DNA of 64,000 nucleotides from Asparagopsis taxiformis. Lineage: Eukaryota; Rhodophyta; Florideophyceae; Bonnemaisoniales; Bonnemaisoniaceae. The stretch spans positions 1 through 64,000 of the forward strand of contig JALQPE010000790.1 in the NCBI GenBank assembly GCA_030407315.1. The letters run 5' to 3'. Both the position numbers and the translations under genes were made by a program. Every line of letters starts with the position of its first letter. Position 1 is the stretch's first letter. This document shows, in pieces, positions 21,386-33,966 of this stretch. The notes under the pieces are model-generated. The model ran no database searches. It was not told the origin of the DNA and saw only the letters and a list, made by a program, of their open reading frames with translations.

Positions 21386-23680
21386 AGGGACGTTTGCATG
21401 TAGAGGAAAGTAGGCGAGAGTATGCTTTAGTCGAACACTAAACGAGGGTCTCTTTCTACAGTGTGTGAATATGGATGGAGATACAGAGTGGAGTGGTATG
21501 GAATGTCAGTGTGAAAATTCGTCATGACAGTATAATCGAGGTAAGGATTGGGAGTGAGCAGTAACAGTCGTGGGAGTGGTAGTGATGTGTAAATGGAGAG
21601 GGAAACAGTTTCTTGAGCGGCGGGGATTCATATTTTAAGGAGAGATAAACATGCGAGAAGCAATGTCGAGATGGTTGCGGCGCAGCAAGTCGATTTGGCG
21701 TTTCTGAAAATAGTACGATGGCATTTGGCGACGTCTGCAATAATAGAAATACAGTCCGAGTAGAGGCGGGAGATCGTCAAGTCAGCTGGAAGGGCGAGTT
21801 GCTTGTTGAGCAACAAGGTCAATCAAGTTGGCGCTCAGACGTACAATACAGCATTGGGGTCGTGGAAGCAGCGGTTTGCGGCGCGCAGCGAGCGACAATG
21901 AGACGGCGTCGTTGCTTTGGATTCCAACTCGATTCCACTCGATGTGGTACAGTGCGTACAAAACTGACAAGTGGCCCTGCTGCACATATCGTGTACGCAT
22001 GCAAAGCAATGTTGTATGCGCATGCCGCCCCGTCCGTCACTCTGCCTCGACAGTAGCCGGCGTTGATGTAATCGCTTACAATGTTGGCACATGAGAGCAA
22101 TGCTTTGCTTTCTCGCTGGAACCACACTCAAATATACATAACTGTGATTGTATCTTCGGCCAATTTCATCTATTTCCGTTGCTTTGTGCCCTAGCTCGAC
22201 ACGCCAAGAGCGCACTGTAAAACACATTCCAGTCACACATCTTTTTTTGGTCCTCCGCCTGCACAACACCACTGCGCTGCCCTGCTCCCTGCTCATCCCT
22301 TTTATACGACGCAATCTCCTGCAACTTGATTGCTCCGTAACCTTTATTCCCTTTATACGCGCCCCATCGCCGCCCAGCCCAGCCTAAACCGCTCTTGCTC
22401 CCTCGCGCCCCGGCTGCACGTCAACTTAATCTCCGCAATATATTATTGCCCACTCACAACCCTTCCCTGCGCGCCCGCTTTCGATCCACGCTGCCCATCC
22501 GCCCCGATTCACTCGCTCCGTTTTATTTATCACGAATGACACAACATCCAACCATGTCACTGCCCCGTCCGCTCGCTGCTCAATCAAGGTGGCCTCAGTG
22601 TAATGGACTGGACAGCACTGCACTTCGGTGGAATCCCTTTTCTCCACAGAGTTGCCATGTCACCAACGCACCATTCAACGCCCAGAGATCGATTCATTCA
22701 CCTCAAAACGCTATGCTGTGCCGCTTTTCTTCCCACCACTGCCGCATGCCCCCCCCAAAACGTACACTAGACCACACATTCGTGACTCGCTACTGACTTG
22801 CATTGCTTGAGAAACAGCAACGACATCCCATCAATTTACACACTTCTCCATTGGCCTATTCCAGGACCAACGTCTTCATCAAATGCAAAGCTAGACATAG
22901 CACAACTCGTTCACACTCCATGCCACTCCTATTTTCAGACCAGCGCCCTGCCCTCTCAACTTTCAACCGCTTACTTCTCGTGACCACACCGCAACGACTT
23001 TCTGTTATTGACACCGTGCCCAGTACAATGTGCATCGCTCTCTAGACCCTACCATCGCTTTGGTGTGTGGGGCAAAATCCTTGCTCGTTGCCACATCGAC
23101 CCCATGTAGAATACAGTTTCTCTGTCGATACAATTTATTTGCAACTCAGGTCCTTCGTTTCTTGTTTCAGCTTATCCTTCGTCAATCGAGACATCCAAAT
23201 TTGTACCTCTACGCACATACTTCCTTTCATACCCACTTTCTCGTCCCCATGCGCCATGTTGCACTCAGCTGAATCAACACAACTGACGCTCACCACAGCG
23301 CACAACGTTACTTCGCTAGACTGTATTTTGCGCGCAACATGACGTCATGTGCACGATTGTTAAATTCTAGAGCGCCCCCAGCGCGATCTGGTCACGCATA
23401 GTACAGGCGTGCCACTACGTGCTGTTTGCTCATTCATAACAAAATCAATTTGTCGAAACACGTCTTCGCCACAGACGTAAGATACCGATTATTGCCCCAA
23501 ACATTGCGGGCTGCGCAAGGCTTGTCGCAGGGGAAACGGAATACACAACTCGGCTCGAGTTGAGTCATTCATTTCTGCTCATGTCTGCGCAAAACTTACA
23601 TTCCTCTTCATCTCGTTAGATCCATCAAATAGCTATGGGCTCGCACAAGATATCTTTGTGATAACCTAGCGCAAGAAATC
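21386..23680. other. No supported gene downstream of bHLH
   Basis: The first 700 bp are purine-rich and the part from 22180 to 23300 is pyrimidine-rich. Open frames of up to 159 codons occur on both strands but overlap each other and show only compositional bias. The bHLH 3' end lies in the first few hundred bases. Confidence 0.4.
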
Positions 23681-23686
23681 TAGCAG

Positions 23687-24277
23687 ATGTTCTTACCGAA
23701 TGAGAAAGAAGATTTCTACTCAACGAAGCAAAGGAACAGTTGGATCAACGATAGATGCTACAACAGAGCATGCTCGCACCAAGGCTTGGTGTCTTCTCGC
23801 CTCAGGAGATGGCGATCCTCCTCGCCCACAAAATGGCGTCAGAAATACTTGTTACATTGGTACCCCAGAATCCAGATTTTGAGCGGTTGCGACAATGAGG
23901 GCCTCCTGATTAACACAAAAGAGGTATCCCCGAACTTATTCTACGCACTTATTTCTTCCTACAGGGGCCCCCCCTGCGATGTAACGACTTTGCGGTGGAG
24001 TGCGATTACGCGCGGGCGTCGGTGTACGCAACGGTTCGATTTGTGGTGTGACCGTTTGTTACAACAATTTATTTTCTACGGATTTTTTCAGCTCGCGAAA
24101 TTAACCGCAGACACCACACAGGACGCCCAAGATGAATACAGTGCGAGAGCAAATTACAGTTCCATGCGTATTGTTTCCACTGTCAAGTTGCTAACGAAGA
24201 ACCACAAGTGCGTGATAGAGTTTCTGAATATTCTCTTCGAGGTGGTAATTTGGAACGGTGGGCGCCAAATTCGGTAG
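23687..24277 (+). other. Open frame of 196 codons, unrecognised
   Basis: The frame is intact with a fairly balanced composition (Cys, Trp and Arg frequent), but I see no domain, signal or neighbour that would argue for a function. It may be a chance frame. Confidence 0.2.
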
Positions 24278-24890
24278 ACACGGAACGGCAGTGTATCTGA
24301 TAATGCGGGTGAACGGGCGGTGATGTTTTCTGGTACTTGACACCAACCTCTGTTGTAAAAGACGCGTGGCGACGGTCACTCTGGCTCTTCTCGGGATGAA
24401 AACGGACCTGCTTTGGGAGATATTTCTACTTTAGCACATTACAGTGTCCGATGGGTACACTGATGAGCCACGTGGCAGAGTAGCCGTCTCCACAGAAGCC
24501 GTAACACTAAAAAAGCGTGTACACTTGTAGGATTGCATACGTCAGCTATTTTTTGTAGGAAGCTAATAAAAAGACACCTGTCCGAACAATCGCAGATAAG
24601 GATCAAACTGCTCTATTTTCGAATGAGCTGACTTCCGTCTACGGTGCCTCACGAAAACAGAAAGAGAACACGGCTATCATTAATCACACCCGCCACCTTT
24701 TGAGATATCACCTCGGAAATTGGCTCGCATGTCGATGTTCCCACTACGCTGAACGCATCAGCAAGAGTGGAGATACAAAAGTTATGAAACCCCCCTCCTT
24801 CGCTCGTACAGGGATCAGCAGAGTTCTTTAGTATACTAGGCAGTTACAATCTGGACGGAGATAATCGAAGCAGCTGCAGGCTACTCTACT

Positions 24891-25691
24891 TTGGTATGTC
24901 CCCTCGGTTCTTGTGAAAGCCAGCAATACTTCAGCTACCAGAGGAGAATGATCGACGAACTTGGTTACGTGGTGTTGCAAGACATTTTCTCTTCTACTAC
25001 AGTGGGAGCAGCTACGAACGAGTTATTCACACAGATGGCCAGCACATTCCAAGGTACTACAAGTGGCTCAAGTGCAAGTGAGAAGAATCCGTGGAAACCA
25101 CTTCGACCGAAAGACAGCACTGGTGTATTCAAGACGGACCGGAAAAGCATCTGCGATGACCTTGAACAAGAAAGCGCGCGGCAGTACAGGAACAAGCTGG
25201 TTCTGGAGCTAGGTAAGGCGATTTGTGCGGAGAACCTGAAGCTCGGGTTCGGACGAGAAGAAGCCGTGGTTTTTCCAGAAACGAGTCTTCGTCTGATTTT
25301 GACCGCAGAAGGTAGTCAGGAGCAACTTATGCATACCGATGTTCCCGTCCGTGAGGGAACTGGAACTGGTCCTCTCAACTTGCCATCATATTTCATGATG
25401 GCTGCTGGTGCGGATGGGTTCATCATTCGTATCGCCAAGTTCAGCCATGTATGCCTAAGTCATCCTGCGAAAGACAAATACCGCGTGACAGTGACGAACG
25501 TGCGCATCCCACCGTATTCCCTGCTTGTATGCCGAACGGACGTGTATCACGGAGGAATGGGATTCGTGGAGGGTCGTTCTTCGGTAAGGTACCAGCATCC
25601 CATCCGGTCACATCTATCACTTCGAACTTCCAGGGAGAAGTTGCTACAGCCTCCCTTCAATGTCAACTACTGGGAGCGTTTAGATATCTGA
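24891..25691 (+). CDS. 2-oxoglutarate/Fe(II)-dependent dioxygenase-like protein
   Basis: 266 residues from Met1. The N-terminus (YQRRMIDELGYVVLQDIFS) resembles the start of phytanoyl-CoA-dioxygenase-type enzymes. A candidate HxD...H iron triad is visible: H148 and D150 in LMHTDVP, and H220 in DVYHGGMGF. R229 lies nine residues after H220 where the 2-oxoglutarate-binding Arg is usual. Between them lie strands with PSYFMMAAGADGF and VRIPPYSLLVCR. Such enzymes oxidise small molecules, proteins or nucleic acids; the substrate cannot be inferred. The region after R229 departs from the usual RxHxYL ending, so a small indel near 25590 is possible. There is no neighbour within 500 bp. Confidence 0.55.
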   Translation: MVCPLGSCESQQYFSYQRRMIDELGYVVLQDIFSSTTVGAATNELFTQMASTFQGTTSGSSASEKNPWKPLRPKDSTGVFKTDRKSICDDLEQESARQYRNKLVLELGKAICAENLKLGFGREEAVVFPETSLRLILTAEGSQEQLMHTDVPVREGTGTGPLNLPSYFMMAAGADGFIIRIAKFSHVCLSHPAKDKYRVTVTNVRIPPYSLLVCRTDVYHGGMGFVEGRSSVRYQHPIRSHLSLRTSREKLLQPPFNVNYWERLDI

Positions 25692-25719
25692 TGTAATTAG
25701 TTCTTGATAGCATTCTATG

Positions 25720-26770
25720 GCGACCTGTGGTGCAATACCACGTGGCGGTACGCCTGCACGACGTGTAATGTCGCAAAATTCGTAATTTATTGTCAAATTT
25801 TATTTTTCATAAGTGGTCTAATTTTTCGCACCACAGTGAATCACTGGGCACAACAAACGTGTAACCAGTGGTACACTTTTATGTACACTGACACTAACTG
25901 TTGTACAGCACACTCACACTGCGTGGACCGCGCTGGCCATGCAACCCACTTAGGGTTTTTCCGACCGCCCTACTGTACCAGTATTTAGCCTATCCCCCGA
26001 CAACCGTAGAAGTTCACTTAGGGCTAGCCACCGTGCTTTAACATAGTATTTATTTTATGGCGGATCGCCCAGTTCTTCGATTGTAAAGCACCGGAAGTTC
26101 GGTTGTCATTTTGCTCCCAAGGTGCGTTTCGCCGTCTGAGTCAGCCTGCTTCTCCCTTGGCTTTAGTACTTGGCACCCTTCCGGTACCCGTTCGTCGCTG
26201 ACCCAGCGTTTGCCCTTGGCACTCCACCCGCTGTATCAGCATTATCCCTTACCACGCGCAGCCTGTGGCGCGCGTGCCCCTCTATCAGGAGTCTTCAGCC
26301 TCTTGGTGTACCACCGGACCTGATCGTGTCGCTTCGCTCCCATCCTGCGGATCGCAGTAACTGTTTGCCTACTCCGCCTGTGGCTATAGTGCGTGGCACA
26401 AGTCAGGCCTTACTCTTGCCGCTGTATCAACGCCTCCGGCATCGCCGTCTCGCTGTACCAGCTTCTCCTCTACCCTTTCAGTTTCTCTTCCCTGCACGTG
26501 CCACCAGTGGTACACGTGCCCTCTCACCCTTTTCCCCCTACCTGGTACCCTCGCCTACTTAGTGGACCACCATTCACGCTGTATCAGCTCCCCTTCTTCT
26601 CCTTCTCGACCGTTGGTCACTCCCCTCACACACTAAGTGTCAGTTGACATCCGGTGTATCACCGTCACACACTACCGCTTCAGTGTACCACTGATCCAGT
26701 GTTGCGCCATCCCTTATACCCCTTTAGGGTTGGCCTGACAAGCCAACCTCTCACCTGCATAGCAGTATCA
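25720..26770 (+). repeat. Cluster of TGTAYCA motifs in pyrimidine-rich DNA
   Basis: TGTACCA or TGTATCA, usually followed by G or C, recurs about ten times: near 25973, 26236, 26308, 26423, 26452, 26580, 26653, 26682, with CAGTATCAC at 26762. Related CCAGTGGTACAC occurs at 25868 and 26505. Spacing is irregular (about 20-120 bp). No gene is supported inside it. Confidence 0.45.
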
Positions 26771-27785
26771 CTTGAACAATAAGATTAAAAACGAGACGTT
26801 CCTGCTGATCTTGATAATCAATTTCAGCACGAAAGAGCTGACAGCTACATGTCCTGCGGCCAGTTGCAGATCAAACGCAATGTGAACGCTGGTAGGAGAA
26901 TTGTGTGCACATTGTTTGCGATATGTTATAGAGAGCCCTTGGGATAGTCGAAGTGTGGGTACTTGGTTCAATAGGGGTTCGTGTGACATGTGGCCGATGG
27001 CTGAGTCGCGGCGGCGGAACCGAAAAGTATGAACACGAGTGCGTAGAAGCATTCCTAGCATAGAAATTTCCCGTCCACGTCAATTCAATTATTTTGGTGC
27101 TCATCTGTAAATTTTTTTCATTTATAAATTATTAGCGGGCTGAGATCACTAAAGCTCACAATTTTCGGTTTTCTGATCAATTCTCGCGCGCTTGCAACTT
27201 GATAAACACTCATCTAGTCACATGGAGGTTCTGTTGCCGGAATCATTTCAAAATTCCGACGAATTGAAACGAAACGCATAACAATACTATGTACCAATAT
27301 TTCAATGCTGTTTAGAATTACAGAACGAAGGACACTTGTCCATCAGATATCAGTGCCCATATCCACCAGTTTTGCATTTCAGTAACGATGGTGTCATCAT
27401 GACATGGACACCTGTCTTTTCAATCCAATGAGGCTTCATACATCATTTTCAATGTTGGTACGCAAAAGGACAGCTGTCTTTACATATCTCGCAGTCAGAT
27501 TCGCAGCCTTCGTGACAATAGTAAACTTCTACATTATAATTACTAGAGAAGAGTTCTAGCCGTTTCCCAGGGCACGCTCTAGGACCTTTCTACTCTTCTT
27601 CGGACGGAATATTTTTTCTGATGAATAAAATTATTTCTGAAATATTTGAAATCCGTGTTAGAACGATCTCGGAAGCCGATTATCTAGTTCGACGACGCCC
27701 AGGAGAATCCCACTCCCGACAGTATCGTCGATGAGAATGTGGCCGCTGTTCTCCCGAGCGCAATTGCGTCTGATAGCCTGATGAA
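26770..27785. other. No recognisable gene
   Basis: AT-rich sequence with short frames only. Nothing beyond compositional features is seen. Confidence 0.5.
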
Positions 27786-27864
27786 GTACTACATGGAAAG
27801 TACGACGGTCGTACTTTCCATATAGTACCGAACCGTCTCCACCGTCACGGTGGAGACGGTTCGG
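27786..27864. repeat. Two adjacent perfect hairpins
   Basis: ATGGAAAGTACGAC (27793-27806) pairs with 27808-27821 across one base, with an outer GTACTA/TAGTAC extension. CCGAACCGTCTCCACCGT (27828-27845) pairs perfectly with 27847-27864 across one base. The two stems are unrelated in sequence. Confidence 0.9.
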
Positions 27865-27969
27865 ACGGAAATGAAGGCGGCAGCATTCCAAGCAGCTGCA
27901 GTGCTGGGTGCTGAGGACACGGAGGTGGAAAAATACTATGCAGTGAAGCGGGCATTGCTGGACAACATG

Positions 27970-29044
27970 CACAGCATGAGCAAAAATGGCTATTTTTCCA
28001 GCCCAGAATTTAGTTCGTACAGTCGTGAAAAACCAGGCCACGTCGCTGGTAAAAACGATCCCCAACCTCTGGATAAGCCCCATCGAATATTTTAGTAAAT
28101 TTGCTGGTGAAATTCCAGTGCATGTACAGTACGGGTGGCCTGGTTGAAAACCAGTGGATTGGATGGTTTGGCCTGGGGGTACTGGTTTGCACCAGGCCAG
28201 GGCGGTGGGTCGGACAGTGGTTATGATCCAGTGTACTGTGCTGGTTAATTTCAGGAGGTGATCTGGATTTTGACCAGCCAATGAAGTGGAGTATACCAGT
28301 GTTGAAGATGGAATATGAACAGCGGGTAGGCTGGTTGTAGGCACTGTGAGTGCTGGTTGGAAACCAGCACATCGACTGGTTCAAACCAACCTACCGGCTG
28401 GTGTTCAACCAGACCCGACATTGGTTTGAAGCAGTCGAAAGACTGGAATAATTCCATAGTCTGAAGTAGATTCTACCAGTGTACATATAGGTTCTATCCA
28501 TCTTATTGTATGGATTTTTCTTGCAGTTCAATGATTGCGAACCAGTAGTATAGGTAGATTGTATTACTAATTTCACTGGTTTAATACCATCAAGAAGGGT
28601 GGTTGAACGGCGAAAAGGACGGGAATTTATCAGCGGACGAATCGGAATGGATAGGGTGGGATGCTGATTCTCGGCGCATGGAAGACGCCGGCATCTGCCA
28701 GGACGGCCGTTCTTCTCGTAGAAATTCTAGGATAGGCAGGGTAGGATGGATGCATGGCAATGGTAAGTGAGGAAGCTCGGTCCTGTAGACCAGAATTACT
28801 TCTCATTCCTGGTGGGGAAGGAGAAAGCAAGTTTATTTTGAGTGAGCTGTGAATGAAACTACTATACCTCTAAAGTGCTACCTTTTCTACTCTACAGAAC
28901 TGCTATCTGTGTAATACAAACTGTGAAAAACTAAAGCCTATTTACTATTTCGGAGTACAGTAGAGACGAAATGAAGTATGGAGGTGATCAATAGAGGAAT
29001 AAAGTTAGGAATTGAGATGAACCCATAGCAGTTGAAGAGAAGGT
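27970..29044 (+). repeat. Left arm of a fold-back element
   Basis: This arm matches 33967-34980 in reverse orientation over about 1 kb with moderate divergence. Anchors are CACAGCATGAG at 27970, the CTGGTT-rich part at 28130-28590, the GAAGCTCGGTCCTGTAGA part near 28775 and CAGTTGAAGAGAAG near 29030. Confidence 0.8.
28130..28595. repeat. Dense CTGGTT/AACCAG motif cluster (left arm)
   Basis: About fifteen copies of CTGGTT or AACCAG in either orientation occur in 460 bp, some as small inverted pairs such as CTGGTTGGAAACCAG near 28350. The mirrored right arm (34350-34860) keeps many of them. Motif clusters near the ends of an inverted repeat suggest protein-binding sites. Confidence 0.6.
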
Positions 29045-29220
29045 GAAAATACGTACCAGAAGCGAAATGGACAGGAAGACTGAGAAGGAAGAAACTGGAA
29101 TAGTGGAGTTATAAAGTCTGTTAGTAGTTGTTGTATCGTCTAGGTCAGAGTAGAGATGTAGAGAGAGAACTTACCGGGGAAGGGAAAGGAAAGGGAATTG
29201 AGAAAGCGGCAGGATATCCC

Positions 29221-29270
29221 CTAACCATGCTCTCCTCGGAATTGCGCAATTTTAAGGAGAGCATGGTTAG
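29221..29270. repeat. Hairpin, 15-bp perfect stem
   Basis: CTAACCATGCTCTCC at 29221-29235 pairs with 29256-29270; the 20-nt loop itself contains AATTGCGCAATT. Confidence 0.9.
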
Positions 29271-30283
29271 CCACACTGTTTGATGACGTGAGAGAGTGAC
29301 GGGAAGAGTGGAAAAGAGTGACGGTAAGGGTTTAAATGTCGAAAGAAGGCGGCCGTTGCGGTCAGAAAAGGCGCTTGGCATGACGCTTGGCAAAACAGAA
29401 GCGCACACTTTTTGCTATGTCAAAAAATGGCGGACAATTGTGCCGCACAGCAGAAGAAGACGTCCAAATGTCACAAATCTTACAGCGCATCATGTGCCGT
29501 GAGTACAGTGAAAGAACAAAGATTTTCAGAGAATGAGAATGAAACCAGAAGGATGAAGTCGAAAGGACGCGGTATGGAATATGTGTAAAGAGGGAAGTAC
29601 AAGTAGTTGCTAGAAAGCATAAAAAGATATTATAGTGTAAGTACGTATAGGTGAAATGAGTTATTATCAGGGAGCAGAGCAGAAGAGGCGTTCAAGTAAA
29701 GATTTGATATTGTGTGAGGTGGGGAAGTAGAGAAAGAAAATAGATTGTTTATTGTATGGAGTAATAGTCGAAAGCTAGCCAGCCCTGGGAGGGTATCCAC
29801 TTCCTCTAGTGATGGTAGAAAAAGAACCACCATCGAGGAAAGATGGACCTCCATGTGTCATAGAACGAGTAGAAAAGTTGACGGAGCATAGTTCAGGTGT
29901 ACAGTTGTGCAAAATCCATGGATGAGACCAGCCTTTCGAACACCAGCGGTAAGAGGCAGAAACCAGCTTCCCATGAGCTTCTGTAACTTACATTCTTCAG
30001 ATTCATACTGTGAGACAGGACAGAATATAGCGCTATAGCGCACATGGATGTAGAGGATTTGAAACGGTATCGGAAGCAGTAGTCTGATTGGTTCGCTGTT
30101 CTGGAAGTATTTCTTCAAGGACTATCCAGAGTGTAGGACAAGATGACATGGAAAGAATAGGAGTCGAAGACGGATAGGTCTTATAGCACGCCTGAAGGAC
30201 AGAACCGTTTATGACCTCCTCAGGTGTAAAGAAATCACGGGAAGAAGTAGTGGAGTTACGGGATGTGTGGTGGGAAGACGTCC

Positions 30284-30364
30284 ACCGGACGCCTGTGCAC
30301 AGGCGTCCGGTCACACTCACACAATCTCGGGTATCTAGCCATGGCGAGATACCCGAGATTGTGT
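30284..30364. repeat. Perfect palindrome followed by a perfect hairpin
   Basis: 30284-30311 is a 28-bp perfect palindrome centred on GTGCAC. Next to it an 18-bp stem (30319-30336 with 30347-30364, starting ACACAATCTCGGG) encloses ten bases. Confidence 0.9.
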
Positions 30365-30679
30365 TAGAAGTAGTTTTGCTTGCACATTTGTAAACAGCTG
30401 TAGAACTGGATCCAGCCAAGCTCTCGAGAGCTTCACCGTCACCCACGAGTAGTGGTTGTATGGGGAGGAGAATCACGGGTGGAAGGATGTACGAAGACGA
30501 TTGAGAAGTGGGCCAACGATAGTGCACCATAGTGCAATATCGTTGACCTACTTCACTAGAAAACCAAGATAGCATATTGGTTACTCGTTTACTTGAGAGA
30601 CACGCTTGTCCAGGAAGACGAAGAGAGGGGCTATGCCCCGTTCTGAGCCTTCTGAGGCCGGTTTTCCATACTAGACTAA

Positions 30680-31055
30680 GTCGAGCAAAACTCAATCCGG
30701 CCTAGTTCGTTTCCCGGATTGAGTCTTGCTCGACCAATTCCGGTATGACAAATTTTTTGACGCCCCCATGGAATTTGCTCTAGTTTCTAAATGTGGTATT
30801 AATTACATTGTAATTGAAGTAATTGCGTAATGTTCAATTCCAACTACTAATTACGGAAAGTAATTATCTCGCCAGCGAGTCGATCTCGAGATTCTAGTGT
30901 GCTCCAAAAATGAAATTGCAATTACTTCAATTACATTGTAATTACCAACATATTCGTAGACTAGTGTGAAATCCACAGGGGGTTAAAAAATTTGTCATAC
31001 CGGAATTGGTCGAACAAAACTCAACCTGGAAATAAAGCAACGCCGGATTGAGTAT
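30680..31055. repeat. Compound fold-back sequence
   Basis: 30680-30700 pairs with 30714-30734 (one mismatch). The block 30715-30770, containing CCAATTCCGGTATGACAAAT, pairs again with 30980-31030. Inner parts rich in TAATTACATTGTAATT also pair across 30800 and 30930. The 375 bp could fold almost wholly on itself, like a foldback MITE. Confidence 0.75.
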
Positions 31056-31189
31056 TGCCAAACTAGTTGTCTTCGGTCTGTAACGTCCATCCATAGTCAC
31101 CCACAACATGTCTACTAGTCCTCCAGCCCCACCCGCTTTGGAAATGACACCTATTCTCTTTGCCCCTCTCCACACCATAGAATTTCCTC

Positions 31190-32530
31190 ATGCCTCCTCC
31201 CAACGAAAACAACGACCTGCTCGGCGAAATGGAAGAGAGCTACTCCGCACTTCTTCAACGGTTTATCGCTCCTATCCTTGATGAATTGGCCGCTTTGCGC
31301 TATCCCGCTTCCATTCTATAGGGTACCAACACGCGTGGCGTTCCGAGCCGGGACCGCGGTCTCGACATGCACATTGATTGTCAGGTCTTGAATAGCATTT
31401 TCACCAACAAAGCTACCGTCTCTCGCTTTGTAGCTCACTGCACCATGGTGCCAGTTCTCGCCAATTCCTTCATGCATCAAGGAATTGGCGAGGACTGGCA
31501 CTCCGTTCGAAACCTCCTCTGCAAACCCTTCTCAACCTTCCAATTCATGTCCAGCTCTGCTCCTCGCCGCGTTGTCGTTCTCCCAATTCTCTTCCGCTCC
31601 TTCAGACACCACACAGTCCAAGCGTTCCCTCCTCAACAGCCCTGTTGGGAAGAAACACGTCTACCTTCAGCGCTCCATCGTCGGCTCTGCTTTCTTGTCG
31701 ATGGCCAATGACCACATCGTTAGGTGGAAGGATTCTACCATGCAGAAGGCAGGACTAGCAGACTATGGAGAAGAAGATGACCTCAAAACGTCGACAGACC
31801 TCCGCAGCTATCCACTTTCGCATCGCGACTGTTGTGCCTCTGAACAAGTCCGCCTGGGTGCGCCTCCGATCTCATGCTCTTCGCGAATAATTTGCTCTCG
31901 CCATGCCTACCGACGAAGACAACCTCTCCATGCCCCCTTCAAAGCGGAAAAGGGTTTCTACCGACTCCGACATGGAATCCATTCAAGCTCCCTCACCCTC
32001 GTTCTCCACTTTCAGAAATTCCGGTCTTGCTCCCGCCGACACTGTACCAGTTCTAATAGCTACTTCCGCGCTGCGTGCACTCACAACGTTCTTCAGCAAT
32101 TCCAGAAATACTGTGAAACTGGAGCTTCTCAAGCCCTCTTTCTTTGTTCTCCACCACGACTTCGGCGCCGCTCTCGTCGAAAATCCTGCAAGCAGAAATC
32201 ATCTCTCGTTAACTACTGGAGAGGATGAGTTCCCCATTCGTCCCCCGGATTCCATTCCGACCACAATGAGAGCGTACGGGAATAGTGCTGAAACACACAA
32301 AATATATGAAGAGAACGACAGAATCTTGAACGCTTTTACACTCGGCTGTGAGGAGGTCATCGTTCAGCTCCCCTGTACTGTTTTCGTCATAGACACAGAT
32401 TCTGTCTCTTCATCCCTCAGTACCTCACTGCAGAGAAAAGCGGTAATAAAATTCTCCTTCCTCACTACCGTCACGATTATTATCAGCAGTTTCACTCATT
32501 GCAATCAAAGTCACATTCTCTGTTAAAGCA
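31190..32530 (+). pseudogene. Cluster of coding-like segments, broken gene of unknown function
   Basis: Segments with protein-like composition follow each other in different frames: 31190-31321 (MPPPNENNDLLGEMEE, 43 codons), 31560-31800 (with KKHVYLQRSIVGSAF), a part near 31815-31880 and 31903-32230 (MPTDEDNLSMPPSKRKRV). A near-perfect hairpin interrupts between the first and second. No family is recognised; frame changes suggest a decayed gene. Confidence 0.3.
31449..31500. repeat. Hairpin, 22-bp stem with one mismatch
   Basis: TGCCAGTTCTCGCCAATTCC (31449 on) pairs with 31479-31500 around an 8-nt loop CATGCATC. Confidence 0.9.
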
Positions 32531-33966
32531 CGGAAAGTATTCTCACCGCTTACAAAATTGCTCAATGTTTGAAGTCCCTCTTCTGTGCATTGCTCAATGC
32601 AGAAGAGTACGGAAAAGATGGCTTCCCACACGCTAGAAATCACGGCTGCCTCGACATTCGCGACTACATCTCTGGGGCAAACAACTCTCCAGTTTGATTT
32701 GGAAGAAGAGGAACATATCTTCCCTTGAATATAAGACCATCAAATTTGATGAATCTGACCTTCATTCTATGCCATCTGAGGACCCTAATCCTTCCTGCGA
32801 CATCACAGAAGATTTTAAACCTCTCTGCGAAGATGAACAGCTTGTAATGTCCCTCATAATATGAGTTTCGCCCCATACCTAGCGCTAGCTACTTCAAACC
32901 CTGCCGTAAACTTTCGTGTCTGTTATCACCTTAATAAGTTCCCATTTTACTGCTGTCACCTCCTTCCTTGTACTAGTACCTTTCTCTATCCTCCTACTCT
33001 ACGTAATTCTCGATGAGATTGTCAGTTCTTTATGCACCATTTGCTCTCTTCGCTTCTTCTTCTGACAGCCGTTTTGCTATCGTTCGCGGCTTGTTGAAAC
33101 CATGGAATAAAACATACGGAATGTAACTCTGAAATACTCCCACTTTCCTTTTCTGCCCCTCTCCCGTTTGCTCTGCCCGACAGGCTCCCATTCTAGGCGA
33201 AAGCTTTTCACAACTCCAATCCTCCCAGTTCTTTCCCCACTCACACAGCTACTACGAACTCCCGAATGCACTGTAAATGCTCCCCGTCATTCTTCAACCT
33301 CCATTTTGGACTCGTACTGCCCTTGCACCATTTCACATATCTTCGAACTGCATACAGTGCAAATTGTAACCTCCGCAGCGCACGCAACATGCCGCTCGCA
33401 ATACTGAGATACATAGCTATCGTTTCATGTCCGTGATGCCCTCCATCAACCTCACGGAGACCTTTCCGAGGCATTTGCAGGCCAATCTGTTTCCTAAAGC
33501 CCTCTCCACTCTTGTCATTTTCAGCTTTTCTATCGCTATCACACAGATCTCGAGTATGCACGAGATTCTCGGTGCGCTACAATAAACTTGTACCCACCGA
33601 GTCCTCGCTGACTCACGCCTGTTCGTCTAGGTTACCCTTCTAAATTAGTTCTAGTCCTAGAGAAGACTAAAATATAACTATGTACTTGAATCAATACCAC
33701 CTTTTTACGACGGCATCCGTCCCTCCTCTCAAAATAATCTATCCAAAGTTGACAACCGATCTTCCACGAACACCACCCTCCTACTAATTACTATGCTCTG
33801 TATACTTGTATACCAAACATTTCCTACATTTTTCTCGACTTTACCTACTCATGCTCCCAATTGAGCAGCTTCTGCGCTTTCCACAACTGTTCTACAATTC
33901 AAGAACACTAGCAGGTATTCTATGTTTATTTATCATATCCTACCTACACCTAGCTCACATCCACGG
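32530..33966. other. No recognisable gene
   Basis: AT-rich spacer of the fold-back element. Frames are short and overlap on both strands. Confidence 0.45.

Noticed and set aside
30284..30364. Hairpins as transcription terminators
   Set aside because: There is no adjacent gene and the setting is eukaryotic; stems occur without T-tracts.
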